NCBI GenBank assembly: GCA_937880755.1
Contig: CALGRX010000008.1
Location: 62,001 to 126,000 of the forward strand
Direction: 5' to 3'
From: an uncultured Clostridia bacterium
Lineage (GTDB): Bacteria; Bacillota; Clostridia; Christensenellales; UBA3700
Length of the DNA stretch: 64,000 nucleotides
A model generated the notes under the pieces. It had not been told where the DNA came from. It worked only from the letters and a program-made list of their open reading frames with translations, and searched no databases. Positions 12,001-17,218 of this stretch are shown here, piece by piece. A program made the translations under genes and the position numbers. Positions within the stretch are counted from its first letter, which is position 1. The number at the start of each line of letters is the position of its first letter.

Positions 12001-13511
12001 TGACTGCAATTTATCTCTTGGTAGAAGGTGCCTTGTGAACCAACGGTAAAAGTTTGTATAAGTTTCGGTACTGTTCCGTTGTATTTAGTAGCATAATATG
12101 TTGCATTATTACTATCCATATATTTAAATCCATTGTAATCTGTACCGGTAGTTTCGTTGTCTATTACGTTCCAAGTTCTTCTTGTACTTGTCTTGAAACC
12201 AAAGGTCAAATTGCTACCAAAACTTGCGCCGTTACCGACAGCCATATCCACAACAGGATTGTACGTCGCTTGCGTGTAAAGTGTAGAATAGCCGTCCATA
12301 GACCATACTATTCTCTCGCTATAAGTCTGAGCCGCTACTGGCACAATCTTTATTCGACAATCACTTCCGCCCTCTGTATGCGACCATTGAAAATTTATTG
12401 CACTATCAACTACTCTATATCCGGAAGATACGTAACCAGAAGCACTAGTTGATACGGAAGAGCCATAATAATAATACGTTGCAGCATTATTTCCGACACC
12501 TATGGTTACCCAGCCTCCGTCGCCTGCTTCTCTAGACATAACAGGGGCGTGCAACAAGCATACTCCGCTGACGGTACCGTCATTGGTTGCAACGACTCCG
12601 CCTACGTAGCCGTAAATATATGTAACACCGGCACCTTTACTGTTGGCCTGCTTCAAATGGTATCCGTCGGAAGGCGTAGAAGAAATATAGTCTACAGTAA
12701 TTCCTTTGATTGTTCCTCTATTGAGAGCGACGCCACCGCTTACGTGAGCATATCCCGTGTTGCTCCATGCACTTCTTCCATCTGCTTTCATAGAGTTGTT
12801 GATTGTCGCACTGCAGTTGTATATTTTGCCGTCGGTGTTGTTGATTGCGCACAATCCTCCAAGAATTTTCTCTGCCCAGTTGCCGCCGTCGTTGTTGTAT
12901 TGGAACTTACCGTTCAAAACAAATTTTACGTTTTCCATAGTGCCGTTGTTGACGCCAATCATAGCCAAAGCGTCGGCAGAAACACCCGCTTTACAAATAA
13001 AGTCGTTTTGTTGAACAAAGGTTATATTTTTGAGCGTTGCACCCGCGCTAATAGCACGCAAGAACGTGCCCGCAATATATATATTCGTGCCCGCCTTACA
13101 CGTTACCCCGTATTGAGATTTGTTTGGAGATGACGCTTCCGTATACGTCTCGGTATAAGTAATCGTGTGTCCGTTGCCGTCCAAGGTATAGTTGGCAGGC
13201 AAAGCATAGTTACTACCTCGCCCCCAACCAGTGCTTATGGTCAAATCTGCGTTTAGATATGCTTGTGTGCCTTTTGACGTGTTAAAAAATTCTTTTAGGT
13301 CTTCCACGCTGTTCAAAGCCGTACCAACCGTTCCTGTCTTCTCTACCGTCGTGTCTTCCGACGAATCGTAGATATTGTCGAGGCTCTCGCCGTTGCCACT
13401 TGTATATGCGCCAAAGTCTCCGCCAAGGACTACAGCCATACCGAATATCATCACTACCGCTATGAGTGATGCGAGGATTGCTATTAAGTTGTGTCTATTC
13501 GATTTGTTCAT
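1..13511 (-). CDS. Giant surface protein with GLUG-type and YDG-type repeats (partial, C terminus missing)
   Basis: Reading leftwards from ATG 13511 I see an open frame to the window edge, at least 4,503 residues, with no stop found. Residues 8-30 are a hydrophobic signal-anchor (LIAILASLIAVVMIFGMAVV). Six long units follow, each opening with a stretch like 'LKEFF...AYLNADLTI...YTLDGNGHTIT' and continuing with GLUG-like motifs such as VGGVVGNNKGTLSNV. Units open near 13,350, 11,610, 9,620, 8,250, 6,860 and 4,930. The C-terminal part (about 2,040 to 1) has some six YDG-like repeats (KVYDGNTDL, KTYDGNSDF, KTYDATTTY) separated by 'GVIIP'-like linkers. GLUG and YDG repeats are known from large adhesins, so a cell-surface adhesin is inferred. 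The start follows AGGGAG and lies one base after the stop of the previous gene, suggesting translational coupling. Confidence 0.85.
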   Translation of the reverse strand, partial: MNKSNRHNLIAILASLIAVVMIFGMAVVLGGDFGAYTSGNGESLDNIYDSSEDTTVEKTGTVGTALNSVEDLKEFFNTSKGTQAYLNADLTISTGWGRGSNYALPANYTLDGNGHTITYTETYTEASSPNKSQYGVTCKAGTNIYIAGTFLRAISAGATLKNITFVQQNDFICKAGVSADALAMIGVNNGTMENVKFVLNGKFQYNNDGGNWAEKILGGLCAINNTDGKIYNCSATINNSMKADGRSAWSNTGYAHVSGGVALNRGTIKGITVDYISSTPSDGYHLKQANSKGAGVTYIYGYVGGVVATNDGTVSGVCLLHAPVMSREAGDGGWVTIGVGNNAATYYYYGSSVSTSASGYVSSGYRVVDSAINFQWSHTEGGSDCRIKIVPVAAQTYSERIVWSMDGYSTLYTQATYNPVVDMAVGNGASFGSNLTFGFKTSTRRTWNVIDNETTGTDYNGFKYMDSNNATYYATKYNGTVPKLIQTFTVGSQGTFYQEINCSQATVGTATATATRVYEAQKIYDANVDNATITVAILQREAKIKLPQFIYDKDGYNRGKYSLDGKSWESLGSISDATIKEFIVKNSTAYLAAPIREALSGLAPTGTNTYNSGAVTNSYSKYQQPIAKTFSGTAIYSQSTLESWLSGSGDGYLTGDFSINFGSKSNGSTYALASGRTLYGNGYTITVSYSYGGWSSNAPENVGGLFRTNAGTIKDLNYIFTGQLYVDNSSTMWSSPFVGENSGTITNCVVDYRGNYQVHGTGTAWYMLGGVVGNNKGTLSNVTFVMNTWTAASNASNNYVLRCNFRGGAYGMASGIAGENSGGRIYGARYVQISGQLRADLNNSGNVPACSNISAICANDNGTIVGQMVEGTPSMYNQYASGNCRYFAMNNPAGTWRTSGSYCYVIKETTCSERDITKIDVGYRDSVTSYDDVNVYFSETTSIRVNITLVKSIVDAGNKLMQVGPTNYAAQTVYSVYWTTPTDTFGSLRYGKTLSVGTINTESETEANQGIIEGDLQNIVSKLLSKLSLTGGSAFYSALIAGYAYNTSILAGSSLNSNYDITIVDRTDAVQDKYYVVGKIDIRVNDIYHVYDREVDDWSDNNQYNIDKEDTTDLTINDSAWLLDGTYYQDEIASYKPSSGVYTPELSLKGVASGDYSLLTFNTISDNTISDKIKALIQYNVDNEVNIYIGKKANSLNVYDLSTTPYSTDVEWTYGKTSDSEPEPKYTFTVTVKLDDVTFKKIFEDIENNYEPTFAIAGKPSNTVKRSKVSFASDPSSGTFSFSVSESDMSKYYGSNETFDLNGLYLYDITMAPSVAEANREKYLKAFLSGDAKVNRLYAGAQTLTLNVDVTINSDPDPSTVAVFNQYKTLYGAGYTITINKPTGADYASTTGTTYSTPGYPTNVIGYANFIYRGGLAAVSLGTIQDVNIVLGGNLGISTANVKSYAIGGVVGLNQGGRFSNVKVTVASNQEIGSIGQPSTWGTVIGVNDGGGLSNITVNGGYGTKIINKSGTYGSTYETNFYGYIGGVVGIMNLTTRPSVCVNFAQESTAKANFIPMAAPSSFKNIYNMYLGDYVTNKEDSEVKAAIGLITATGYVSGQTRFEMSEEKFSNIVFFNKTNNVLPFFAIDGSGNVGGVWSAYGVLSRLEADSPTTTTNTLSNGLIYGTGITLKYDSYNDREGDGSHSEVLDMLDYTVSGTSLYFNRTDVRNLAFETNPKVSGVTSNGTNAYVTFESSGFSATSSAATTNQITAVLTMSLAVTTADGLNDFLKGTDAREPLMAIVNGIYIERNITINAWDNSTLLKVDAGRTLNGGNNYTVTMNLTSNNKVYADYSSSDNWNGYKLVYDLMGVNNGTIQNLKFAGQVGNFSTYNLAFNHIVGSLVAVNNGTIKGVTYINNGIGTYNNSHTYNNSHSDNVNTIAGLVAGVNTGAISSTNVFNRALFSVSGMFGGSVGVAMGAIAGVNDGGFAEGVKVFGDNAIELVSKTNGNTNKNLYVGGVFGVANNHGTVSFAGIDIATPKSSDWAKAVISDANVIVAGGMGIRYSGGTINTYGSRGIFAGIVTGDLGYDTGRQMSGLAFMDMQTNPNLAVSYVYVAGVLSYFASDRIFNNSLTNGELTMMGYYDYGDATPDTSCVSGGKVDIFDSHGNSVFMYSYDVTTTNSTLLRGLTDYMEGKFAFIEFDLQNVSSYLDTNGYIVQRESSLKGDTLANKSESNNTTLSNDTILKFFEKIALPAFPEKTSGNKVGGANYKYYWDIDPSRDTSNQSNIIQGFIEGKTAQQYRVAGAASVLNLGADVTVNFDDMSAGRVLESTRRIDGKSHTLTVNVNMTGKTLDINDTNASNLYAIEGYDVVGVGGLFAAILGTVDDLNIVVNITGGTINATGVNLAVGGVAGIISGTKPTFGYVQVNYNGTTIAFDDGGKTLSFGGLFGNIYNTTVSLNQRSTNQVNLVGVTMTGNAQNVAVGGAVGLMQGSVLQGVANPTVLYLNQNSTTTSGFDFTSTVGFSGTGGLGGLVGILADSNLLNINVDQGVSYANTLPTAYTWTKDMAWTFNGGSGSGVSAMGGAVGVSFGGIIKTVGVNSRARLINNVGTGAGDTTYNYIGGFLGLGSNGNGMSLTGTADAYTETINGKTYTLNFTKINNVYAGQIGMIAMPDGGYAGYVTGRYINDTTAYGDNLRNLVWIDFTRKQADLFSKIQVFGATDTAGITLSNIAGMSVLGYVSTDKYNTLIKEGNNKSGYSSNRKLATYSKITACDFKGKDISIAVAAYMSGGSLNIRLIGTLTTGGGGYTPYTTELNVTGTEYLRSWTAQIVAADNKTGLQDVKTIGSGVLNAQTPYSNISDFTNNDSGGKHNNLRIQLFRNEVIITTEAQLKEFISSNDNIDYNVTGYAGAMAGTLGANITLTQDVNYYKLNKDLYGNNYTITLVAADSYKHIVPGDSSDFPLITFNGTANDTSNTGAYGFDSRETPILDTHARVAGLFVGALMPGKVIEGVTFYLNSQVWVVTGKSGNYVRMPDSLVGGIVSAINMGTISNCTLELGASANYVLNRTITDYNNGSDDMYSQSNMCIAGGFAGMNIGRGSTYATVENCTLNMDDSAIFRSICEIRRFRSSTNYPHGQAIAGGMVGWVGARSNLVNSTLNGGGLIEASTRGIICFTEWINWSWYGDVEFLRQNILSSGAGALLGVNTNNYVYTGGKSDGIAGNGDHSNTINTTCVYNDGSGTVTKDYNTAAYTNVTSAYHQDITVDGVIINWYGFTIERIYIRVDHHAPGGDVYEIEGMQIVDKYDRPILDRGNLDKGLTAVVYGYRQIAGICDWEKINNAYLVSGSAAGITPEGGIKGWVDRDHGDGVSDEHWSYYGTLLPGDLEIPAKYVGRGGVLGQPKSSPYELYVYDNTDPDNLELKDKTALGTNIGLSWAGTGIDANLSFDFTISDPTAEGKFLWDTQVWQVSPDPGDLLNAKPEGDNVIIEGEGWTIDSDSNYVKDASGNRLYKKLLFYNDVYDKINTMSDAIHYADVSHTFARGNNVYLYYSYGSTGSASIDRNEYYYDATTGVYYHKTTTSYGNNFDMPALKFYGADGSEITNSSVSNTLFSSILVNRFTGKDPTNESNMTAVATTPIKDGSGNTIGVNVNDPAAGSYRISFDTKSDASIGSAIKDISSKTIIFPENDIVSGNFKIVEIVTPLGLRAGDMTFIAEKGASANSKTNLHLDVAQILVGGVNVLSNGNYEYDGINYAGKIDGIKPDSMSTSTIGMTNVTLNLEDWEYYGYVPATNSLGTNRSYLIAGSGFTLEYDFEDANNNSYTKLDGTNVKFEVSGSQVTLQGRGLVVPVDSKIGYVQKTYNGSNATTSATVSYGKVLSNSTSSTGAPSFERYDDANAGNDKTIYMSMSRITFEGYKYKIDRYYQSSGFAMRAASATNSNNTIDNWKNSVDVEASPKSSHQFGNALTASGSGKLKTANAATVQVKSIGTILPQEITVKYIAKEYDDTTTIDYSKVNFSYSGGTTGLKPNAAFGSASVVYGGQNKYNSIVFSDVVTIVDQTDSSVLYALTDANSTYGNNYAIANSGTYNSTAKTFTLPNLGVIIPQAVKVEKAKKTYDGNSDFVSGMTYTLAKVSNSETVQLSDLGLSSLSASNGSFADANVGDGKTITIKGTTQFVYPDATLANEYGARYFATSTAKNYAYSATSYTTGVIIPKQLTWASNVANLVYKTYDATTTYSYSSASTLLSGLVSGDTTTKPTITFASSDVNTAGVGISIATTRNAIDGTYYDQVNGYTNYYMPISSAKGMILPATVTFSGITKVYDGNTDLTDTVYTNMTTTVTNSSLTGVKLYPVGQFDARHAYTDRQVVWTTTSFTYNATTYNILQEAKTATSGKNYAGNYCVAGNSNADITPCTLTQADFLGVTANQNKSDGTTNATGLTFVYFAGAVYLVSGNVKKKNNDDNVDGAYALYKSSSLATTNTDGTYGVGTYDINVTALTGADAGNYTLVVPFDLGQDLVINQQEVNGVA
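7776..7811 (-). repeat. In-frame 18-bp tandem duplication inside the giant gene
   Basis: Two exact adjacent copies of an 18-bp unit (atggctattgttgtaagt) encode the doubled peptide YNNSHTYNNSHSD. The length keeps the frame, so copy number could change without breaking the protein. Confidence 0.85.
10000..10029 (-). repeat. In-frame 15-bp tandem duplication inside the giant gene
   Basis: Two exact adjacent copies of tcggagatagtatta encode a doubled NTISD peptide. As at 7,776, the unit length is a multiple of three. Confidence 0.85.
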
Positions 13512-13512
13512 T

Positions 13513-14184
13513 TTACAACTCCCTTGACTCGATGGTCGCTACTACTTCTACTTGGTGCATTGCCGGCGGCAGCAATTCGTTGTTGACGTGAGGACTTATC
13601 CTGAGGAACAAGATTATCGTTCCGCTCTCGCCCTTACTTATTCCGCTTCCGCTTGCTCCGTTGGCTTTGGCTAGCTCGAAACAGTCGGTGGACAGCTCTT
13701 GCTTGCGGTACCACTTGGTGGCTTCGTTCGGTGATACACTGTCTACCGCCTCATCTTTGCCCACCTTGACAAATGCGTATTGTATCACGCTGTCCATATA
13801 CTTTGCGTTGGCTGAGGTAGGTTCGACCACCGTCGTAGTATTGCCTGCCGACACCAATGCCGAGCCCGTCGTCGCAACCCTATATTGCAAGTTGCTGACG
13901 GTGAAGTACATATTGGCGTATGCGGTCTGAGTGGTATAAGTCAAAACAAGGCGAGCAACTTGACCATTAGACTCTACCGAGTCGTCGGTCTTGATTGCAT
14001 CGCCCGATATAATTTGGTTGCCACTCTCAGAAAAAGCCACAACGAACTTCTCGCTGACCTTGGAACCTAATTCAAAAATGTTGTTGCTGGATTGGACGTT
14101 GAAAAAAGAATACGTAACCGCCGTTATGCAACAAACGATTACTACAATCATCACTATCGTAGATACAAGTGCTGACTTCTTCAT
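13513..14184 (-). CDS. Small exported protein, TasA/camelysin-like candidate, upstream of giant adhesin
   Basis: 223 residues. An N-terminal hydrophobic segment (about residues 5-27) runs into YSFFNVQSS, which resembles the 'T(F/Y)AWFS' junction of the other exported proteins in this cluster. The rest is predicted extracytoplasmic and Ser/Thr/Val-rich, with no catalytic motif I recognise. Its TAA stop is one base before the ATG of the giant surface protein, so the two are very likely co-translated, and it may be an accessory or minor filament subunit. The start follows an unusual GGGGGAG ribosome-binding site. Assignment to the TasA/camelysin group rests on the signal region, size and two SipW-type peptidases nearby, not on a clear family motif. 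Confidence 0.75.
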   Translation of the reverse strand: MKKSALVSTIVMIVVIVCCITAVTYSFFNVQSSNNIFELGSKVSEKFVVAFSESGNQIISGDAIKTDDSVESNGQVARLVLTYTTQTAYANMYFTVSNLQYRVATTGSALVSAGNTTTVVEPTSANAKYMDSVIQYAFVKVGKDEAVDSVSPNEATKWYRKQELSTDCFELAKANGASGSGISKGESGTIILFLRISPHVNNELLPPAMHQVEVVATIESREL

Positions 14185-14223
14185 TTCTCCCCCAAGAAAA
14201 GACGTCCTTATTTAAGTACTCTT

Positions 14224-14252
14224 ATTATATAAAGAGAAGATTATTATTACAA
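14224..14252 (-). promoter_or_regulatory. Sigma-A-type promoter for 14184 gene and giant adhesin
   Basis: On the minus strand TTGTAA (14247-14252), a 17-base spacer and TATAAT (14224-14229). It gives a leader of about 33 bases ending in TTGGGGGAG before the ATG at 14184, so the two distal genes can be expressed apart from the rest of the cluster. Confidence 0.7.
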
Positions 14253-14379
14253 GATTTTCAAGTCAATTTAATTTTCGTTTATGTAAGAATTTACATACAT
14301 TAAATGTTTATTAAAAATTAAACAATCGTTTTTCAAATTTTGTTCAAATTTTTCATGTTTTGACAATATAAGACAGCCT

Positions 14380-14605
14380 GGCGTCGCTCGCCGTTATTGC
14401 CATTGAGAGCCTTGTTGTCAAGGCGTAGGAATCTTGTCCTTTTGGGATTGCCACACTTCGGCACAAGCGCCTTGTTAGCAATGACATAGGATATTATTGC
14501 AGTGACGTTAAGCGTTGTTGCCATTCCGAGGGAAGCCCTTGACCGTGGGAATCTCATCCGATTTGACATTCAGAGGACACTTGGTGTCCGTGGCAATCTC
14601 TATGT
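14380..14605. repeat. Cluster of family A intergenic repeats
   Basis: Several degenerate copies of the element 'GTCATTCCGAG...GTGGGAATCTC' and its inverted counterpart 'GAGATTGCCAC...CGCAATGAC' fill the 490-base gap between two minus-strand genes. No gene is seen here. Similar REP-like elements recur at 16,370, 19,430, 25,180, 25,290, 28,990-29,280 and 44,955-45,110. Confidence 0.75.
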
Positions 14606-14644
14606 AAAAGAAAAAAATCCTTTGCAAAATGTAAAGAATTTCTC

Positions 14645-14670
14645 AAAAAGTCAATACGTATCGAGTTTTT
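14645..14670 (-). terminator. Palindromic terminator with CGATACGTATTG core
   Basis: Just past the stop at 14676, the minus strand reads AAAAACTCGATACGTATTGA followed by a T run. This near-perfect palindrome with U tract fits an intrinsic terminator. Its core recurs at 41,613, 47,435 and 52,827. Confidence 0.65.
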
Positions 14671-14675
14671 CGATA

Positions 14676-15341
14676 TTATCTTACTGTGGTAGTGAGTTTT
14701 GGACACATAGTAAAGCAGTCCGCACCGATAGTCATTCCCGTCGGTTTGCTGTCCAATGCGTTGCCCGAGCCGTCAACCCAATTGACTTTTTCGAGGTTCT
14801 CCAAACCCATAAAAGAGCCGTCCAAAATGCTCGTTACGCTGCTTGGAATGGTCACTTCCGTGATAAGGTCAAGGGCAGGAAACTCCTCGGGACTCATCAT
14901 TCTTATCTCGGAGACAGTCACAGACTTGGTGGTCGGCGTAGAGCCGAGCGTAACGGAGATAGAGCTTGGGACAATTAGGCTCTCCAACTCACCGAGGTTG
15001 GTATTCGCATAGCCCACAACTCTTGCATGGCTTACGTTAGCAATATCAAAAACCGTGCCTATAACGCCGTCCTTGTACTCATTTTGATAAACTTCGGCAT
15101 ATTTGTAACTTTTGTTGTTGATGTCGCTATCGTCGTACTTGACGTAGCAAAAATTGCCCGCCGTGTCGTATATCTCAAAAATTAGGTATTTGGAAGTGGT
15201 GTTGGTGACTTCCACCTTGGTACCGCCCGCGGGAATACTACCCGTGTCCGACCATACCGCATAGGTGATGCCCACCACTGCGCCAAGAACTACTACTACG
15301 GCTACGACGATTATTGCCAATTTCATATACTTGCCACTCAT
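14676..15341 (-). CDS. Exported protein with TasA-like signal and BspA-like leucine-rich segment
   Basis: 221 residues from MSGKYMKLAI. I prefer this internal ATG at 15341 because it is preceded by GAGAAGGTGAG and overlaps the TGA of the upstream gene as ATGA. A hydrophobic segment (about residues 6-27) ends in GITYAVWSDTGS, the kind of junction cut by SipW-type peptidases. The C-terminal third contains VTIPSSVTSILDGSFMGLENL, matching BspA/LRR_5-type leucine-rich repeats (one full unit and part of another). LRR_5 proteins are surface proteins in many gut bacteria. It is short for that family and probably a minor surface component of this cluster. Confidence 0.8.
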   Translation of the reverse strand: MSGKYMKLAIIVVAVVVVLGAVVGITYAVWSDTGSIPAGGTKVEVTNTTSKYLIFEIYDTAGNFCYVKYDDSDINNKSYKYAEVYQNEYKDGVIGTVFDIANVSHARVVGYANTNLGELESLIVPSSISVTLGSTPTTKSVTVSEIRMMSPEEFPALDLITEVTIPSSVTSILDGSFMGLENLEKVNWVDGSGNALDSKPTGMTIGADCFTMCPKLTTTVR

Positions 15342-16327
15342 ACGCTCACCTTCTCGCTGGATATTTTGAAAGAAAAGACGAATGTGCAACCTCTAAACAC
15401 GTCGTTGGAAAAGACAAATTCTCCGAATTGACTTGCGTTGCCCGCAGGTGCACTGTCGCCAAAGTCGTGATAGAGCCCAATGGTTATCTTGGTCTTTTGC
15501 GGAATACATTTGTTTTGGTCAAGATTGACTTCTGAGTGCCCTTGTGTATTTGGCGTGTTCGTATGTCTAATCGCCGTGGCAAAACGCACGTCCGTCGTCG
15601 CCGAGCCGTCTACAAACTCGTAGGCGCTATTACCCGCATTGTATTGCACTTGGTATCTCGCATACGTCAAATGAAAATACTCCGCCACGTATTTGCTCTT
15701 GATTATAATTTCCGTCACGTCGCCCGTGCCGTCGGCATTTTTGGTAATCAAAAAACCCTTTTTGCCGGCATTGTCAGCCTCGTGCATAGGTCCGTAAGTA
15801 TATATAATCGTATCGTCGGCAAGTTGATTGCCTTCGTTGTCAAAATAATCCGCACCCCCTACTTCGTTGCTGTCATACTTATAACTACCCTTGACACCGA
15901 GGTACGCCTTGCGATTGTCGGCGTTGTCCACAAAAGACGAGTCACCGAAAACTATACGCACCACGTCGGAGAACGGCAACGCCTTTTGTGCGTCGAGGCG
16001 AACGGCTATATAATCAAAGCCAAACGATACGTCAACGGCGCTCTCTCCCACAACGTAATACGACACGTCAAAATTAATAATATACGGTGCATCGGGCGGA
16101 TTCTTTTGGTTTCCCGAACTGTCGTAGCCCTTTTGTCCGTTGTATTCTACCAGCGAGCCGGGCGTCAAAGTGGAAGACGTCAATACGACTTCTTGTGGAT
16201 TTTCCACCGACAAAAGTCCCGTCATATCGACTTGTTGAAAGCTACTAAACCACGCAAAAGTGCCTGCCAATACGCATATTAGCAGAACGAGCGTTATTAT
16301 TGGTATCATAGCTTTGACGTCTTTCAT
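15338..16327 (-). CDS. TasA/camelysin-like exported protein
   Basis: 329 residues. The N terminus (MKDVKAMIPIITLVLLICVL) is a hydrophobic export segment followed directly by AGTFAWFSSF, the same AWFSSF junction as in the protein at 23919-24770. The mature part is rich in aspartate and aromatic residues with alternating hydrophobic strands, consistent with a beta-sandwich of the TasA/camelysin group, in which SipW-type peptidases remove the signal and the product forms extracellular fibres. No active site is visible. It lies between the second signal peptidase and the LRR-like gene. Function as a filament subunit is inferred from context. Confidence 0.78.
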   Translation of the reverse strand: MKDVKAMIPIITLVLLICVLAGTFAWFSSFQQVDMTGLLSVENPQEVVLTSSTLTPGSLVEYNGQKGYDSSGNQKNPPDAPYIINFDVSYYVVGESAVDVSFGFDYIAVRLDAQKALPFSDVVRIVFGDSSFVDNADNRKAYLGVKGSYKYDSNEVGGADYFDNEGNQLADDTIIYTYGPMHEADNAGKKGFLITKNADGTGDVTEIIIKSKYVAEYFHLTYARYQVQYNAGNSAYEFVDGSATTDVRFATAIRHTNTPNTQGHSEVNLDQNKCIPQKTKITIGLYHDFGDSAPAGNASQFGEFVFSNDVFRGCTFVFSFKISSEKVSV

Positions 16328-16426
16328 ATAGTACCCGTCTTATTGTTTGAGATTGCGAGTTTACAACCCTATTTTGTTATTCCTTTTTTGTCATTGCGTT
16401 GCTTGCATTTTGCGTTAGTAAAGCCG

Positions 16427-17218
16427 TTAGGCGTGGGAATCTCTATCCTTAGACATCTCCTCTCTAAATATCTCCACCATACTCTCAATATACGCCGCCT
16501 TTTGCTCCTCGGTCATTGGCGAGCCGTCGGGGTTGGTGAGGTCTTCTCTTGCCGTCAAGCCGTCGCGTATCTCTTGCACGGCTTTCTCCAACTCTTCGTT
16601 GCGTTGCCTGTCAAAACTTTCGTCGGCAATTTTCTTTTGTTCTGCCGATTTCATTTTGATTACTTTATGCACCTCGAATATCAACACGCCAACTAGTGGC
16701 AGTATTATCAAGGTGGCAAAGCCGTACCATTTGCTAAGGAATCTCATCAGTCCCGCCAACAAGTCCGACGTGCCTACGTAGGTGGCTCGTACGTTGGCAA
16801 CGGGTACCGCCACCTTGTCGGCAATAGAGTTGGCATCACCCTTGGTCTCTATCACCCACGTACCGTCCTCGTCTTGGTACGGCGCAACGATGATACGGTG
16901 GGTTATGTTATGCCCGACTATCGCCTTAGGCTCGAAGCCTTCGGGGGCTTCAAAAGTGATAATGTCGCCCACTTGCAACTGTCCGCCGTCGTACTTTTTG
17001 CATATCACCACGTCGTCCTTGTCTATCGTGCCCGTCATAGAGTCGGTGAGCACGTAGTACATTTGGTATCCGAAGAGGCTAGGTTGCTCGCCTCTCAGTA
17101 GGGTTATCCCCACCGACAAGAGGCACACCATCGCGAAGGCGAATATCACGTACCATACTATATTAAAGATTTTTTTTGCCAAAGATTTGGTTTCTTTGGC
17201 ATTGTTTGGCTTGCTCAT
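16427..17218 (-). CDS. SipW-type (Ser/His) signal peptidase I with long cytoplasmic tail
   Basis: 263 residues. TM1 spans about residues 18-41. The nucleophile is Ser60 in VLTDSMTG, and the conserved second motif is THRII with His107. Having His rather than Lys as general base marks the ER/SipW branch (S26B), which in Bacillus processes TasA. The aliphatic segment near 155-185 (TLIILPLVGVLIFEV) is TM2. About 80 charged, helical residues follow, much longer than in Bacillus SipW. The ATG overlaps the TGA of the 719-residue DUF2357-like gene, so the two are translationally coupled. It presumably cleaves the neighbouring AWFSS-type precursors. Confidence 0.9.
   Translation of the reverse strand: MSKPNNAKETKSLAKKIFNIVWYVIFAFAMVCLLSVGITLLRGEQPSLFGYQMYYVLTDSMTGTIDKDDVVICKKYDGGQLQVGDIITFEAPEGFEPKAIVGHNITHRIIVAPYQDEDGTWVIETKGDANSIADKVAVPVANVRATYVGTSDLLAGLMRFLSKWYGFATLIILPLVGVLIFEVHKVIKMKSAEQKKIADESFDRQRNEELEKAVQEIRDGLTAREDLTNPDGSPMTEEQKAAYIESMVEIFREEMSKDRDSHA

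Noticed and set aside
21..13133. Many plus-strand frames of 60-300 codons across the giant gene
   Set aside because: They are shadows of one long minus-strand frame that reads as a repeat protein throughout.
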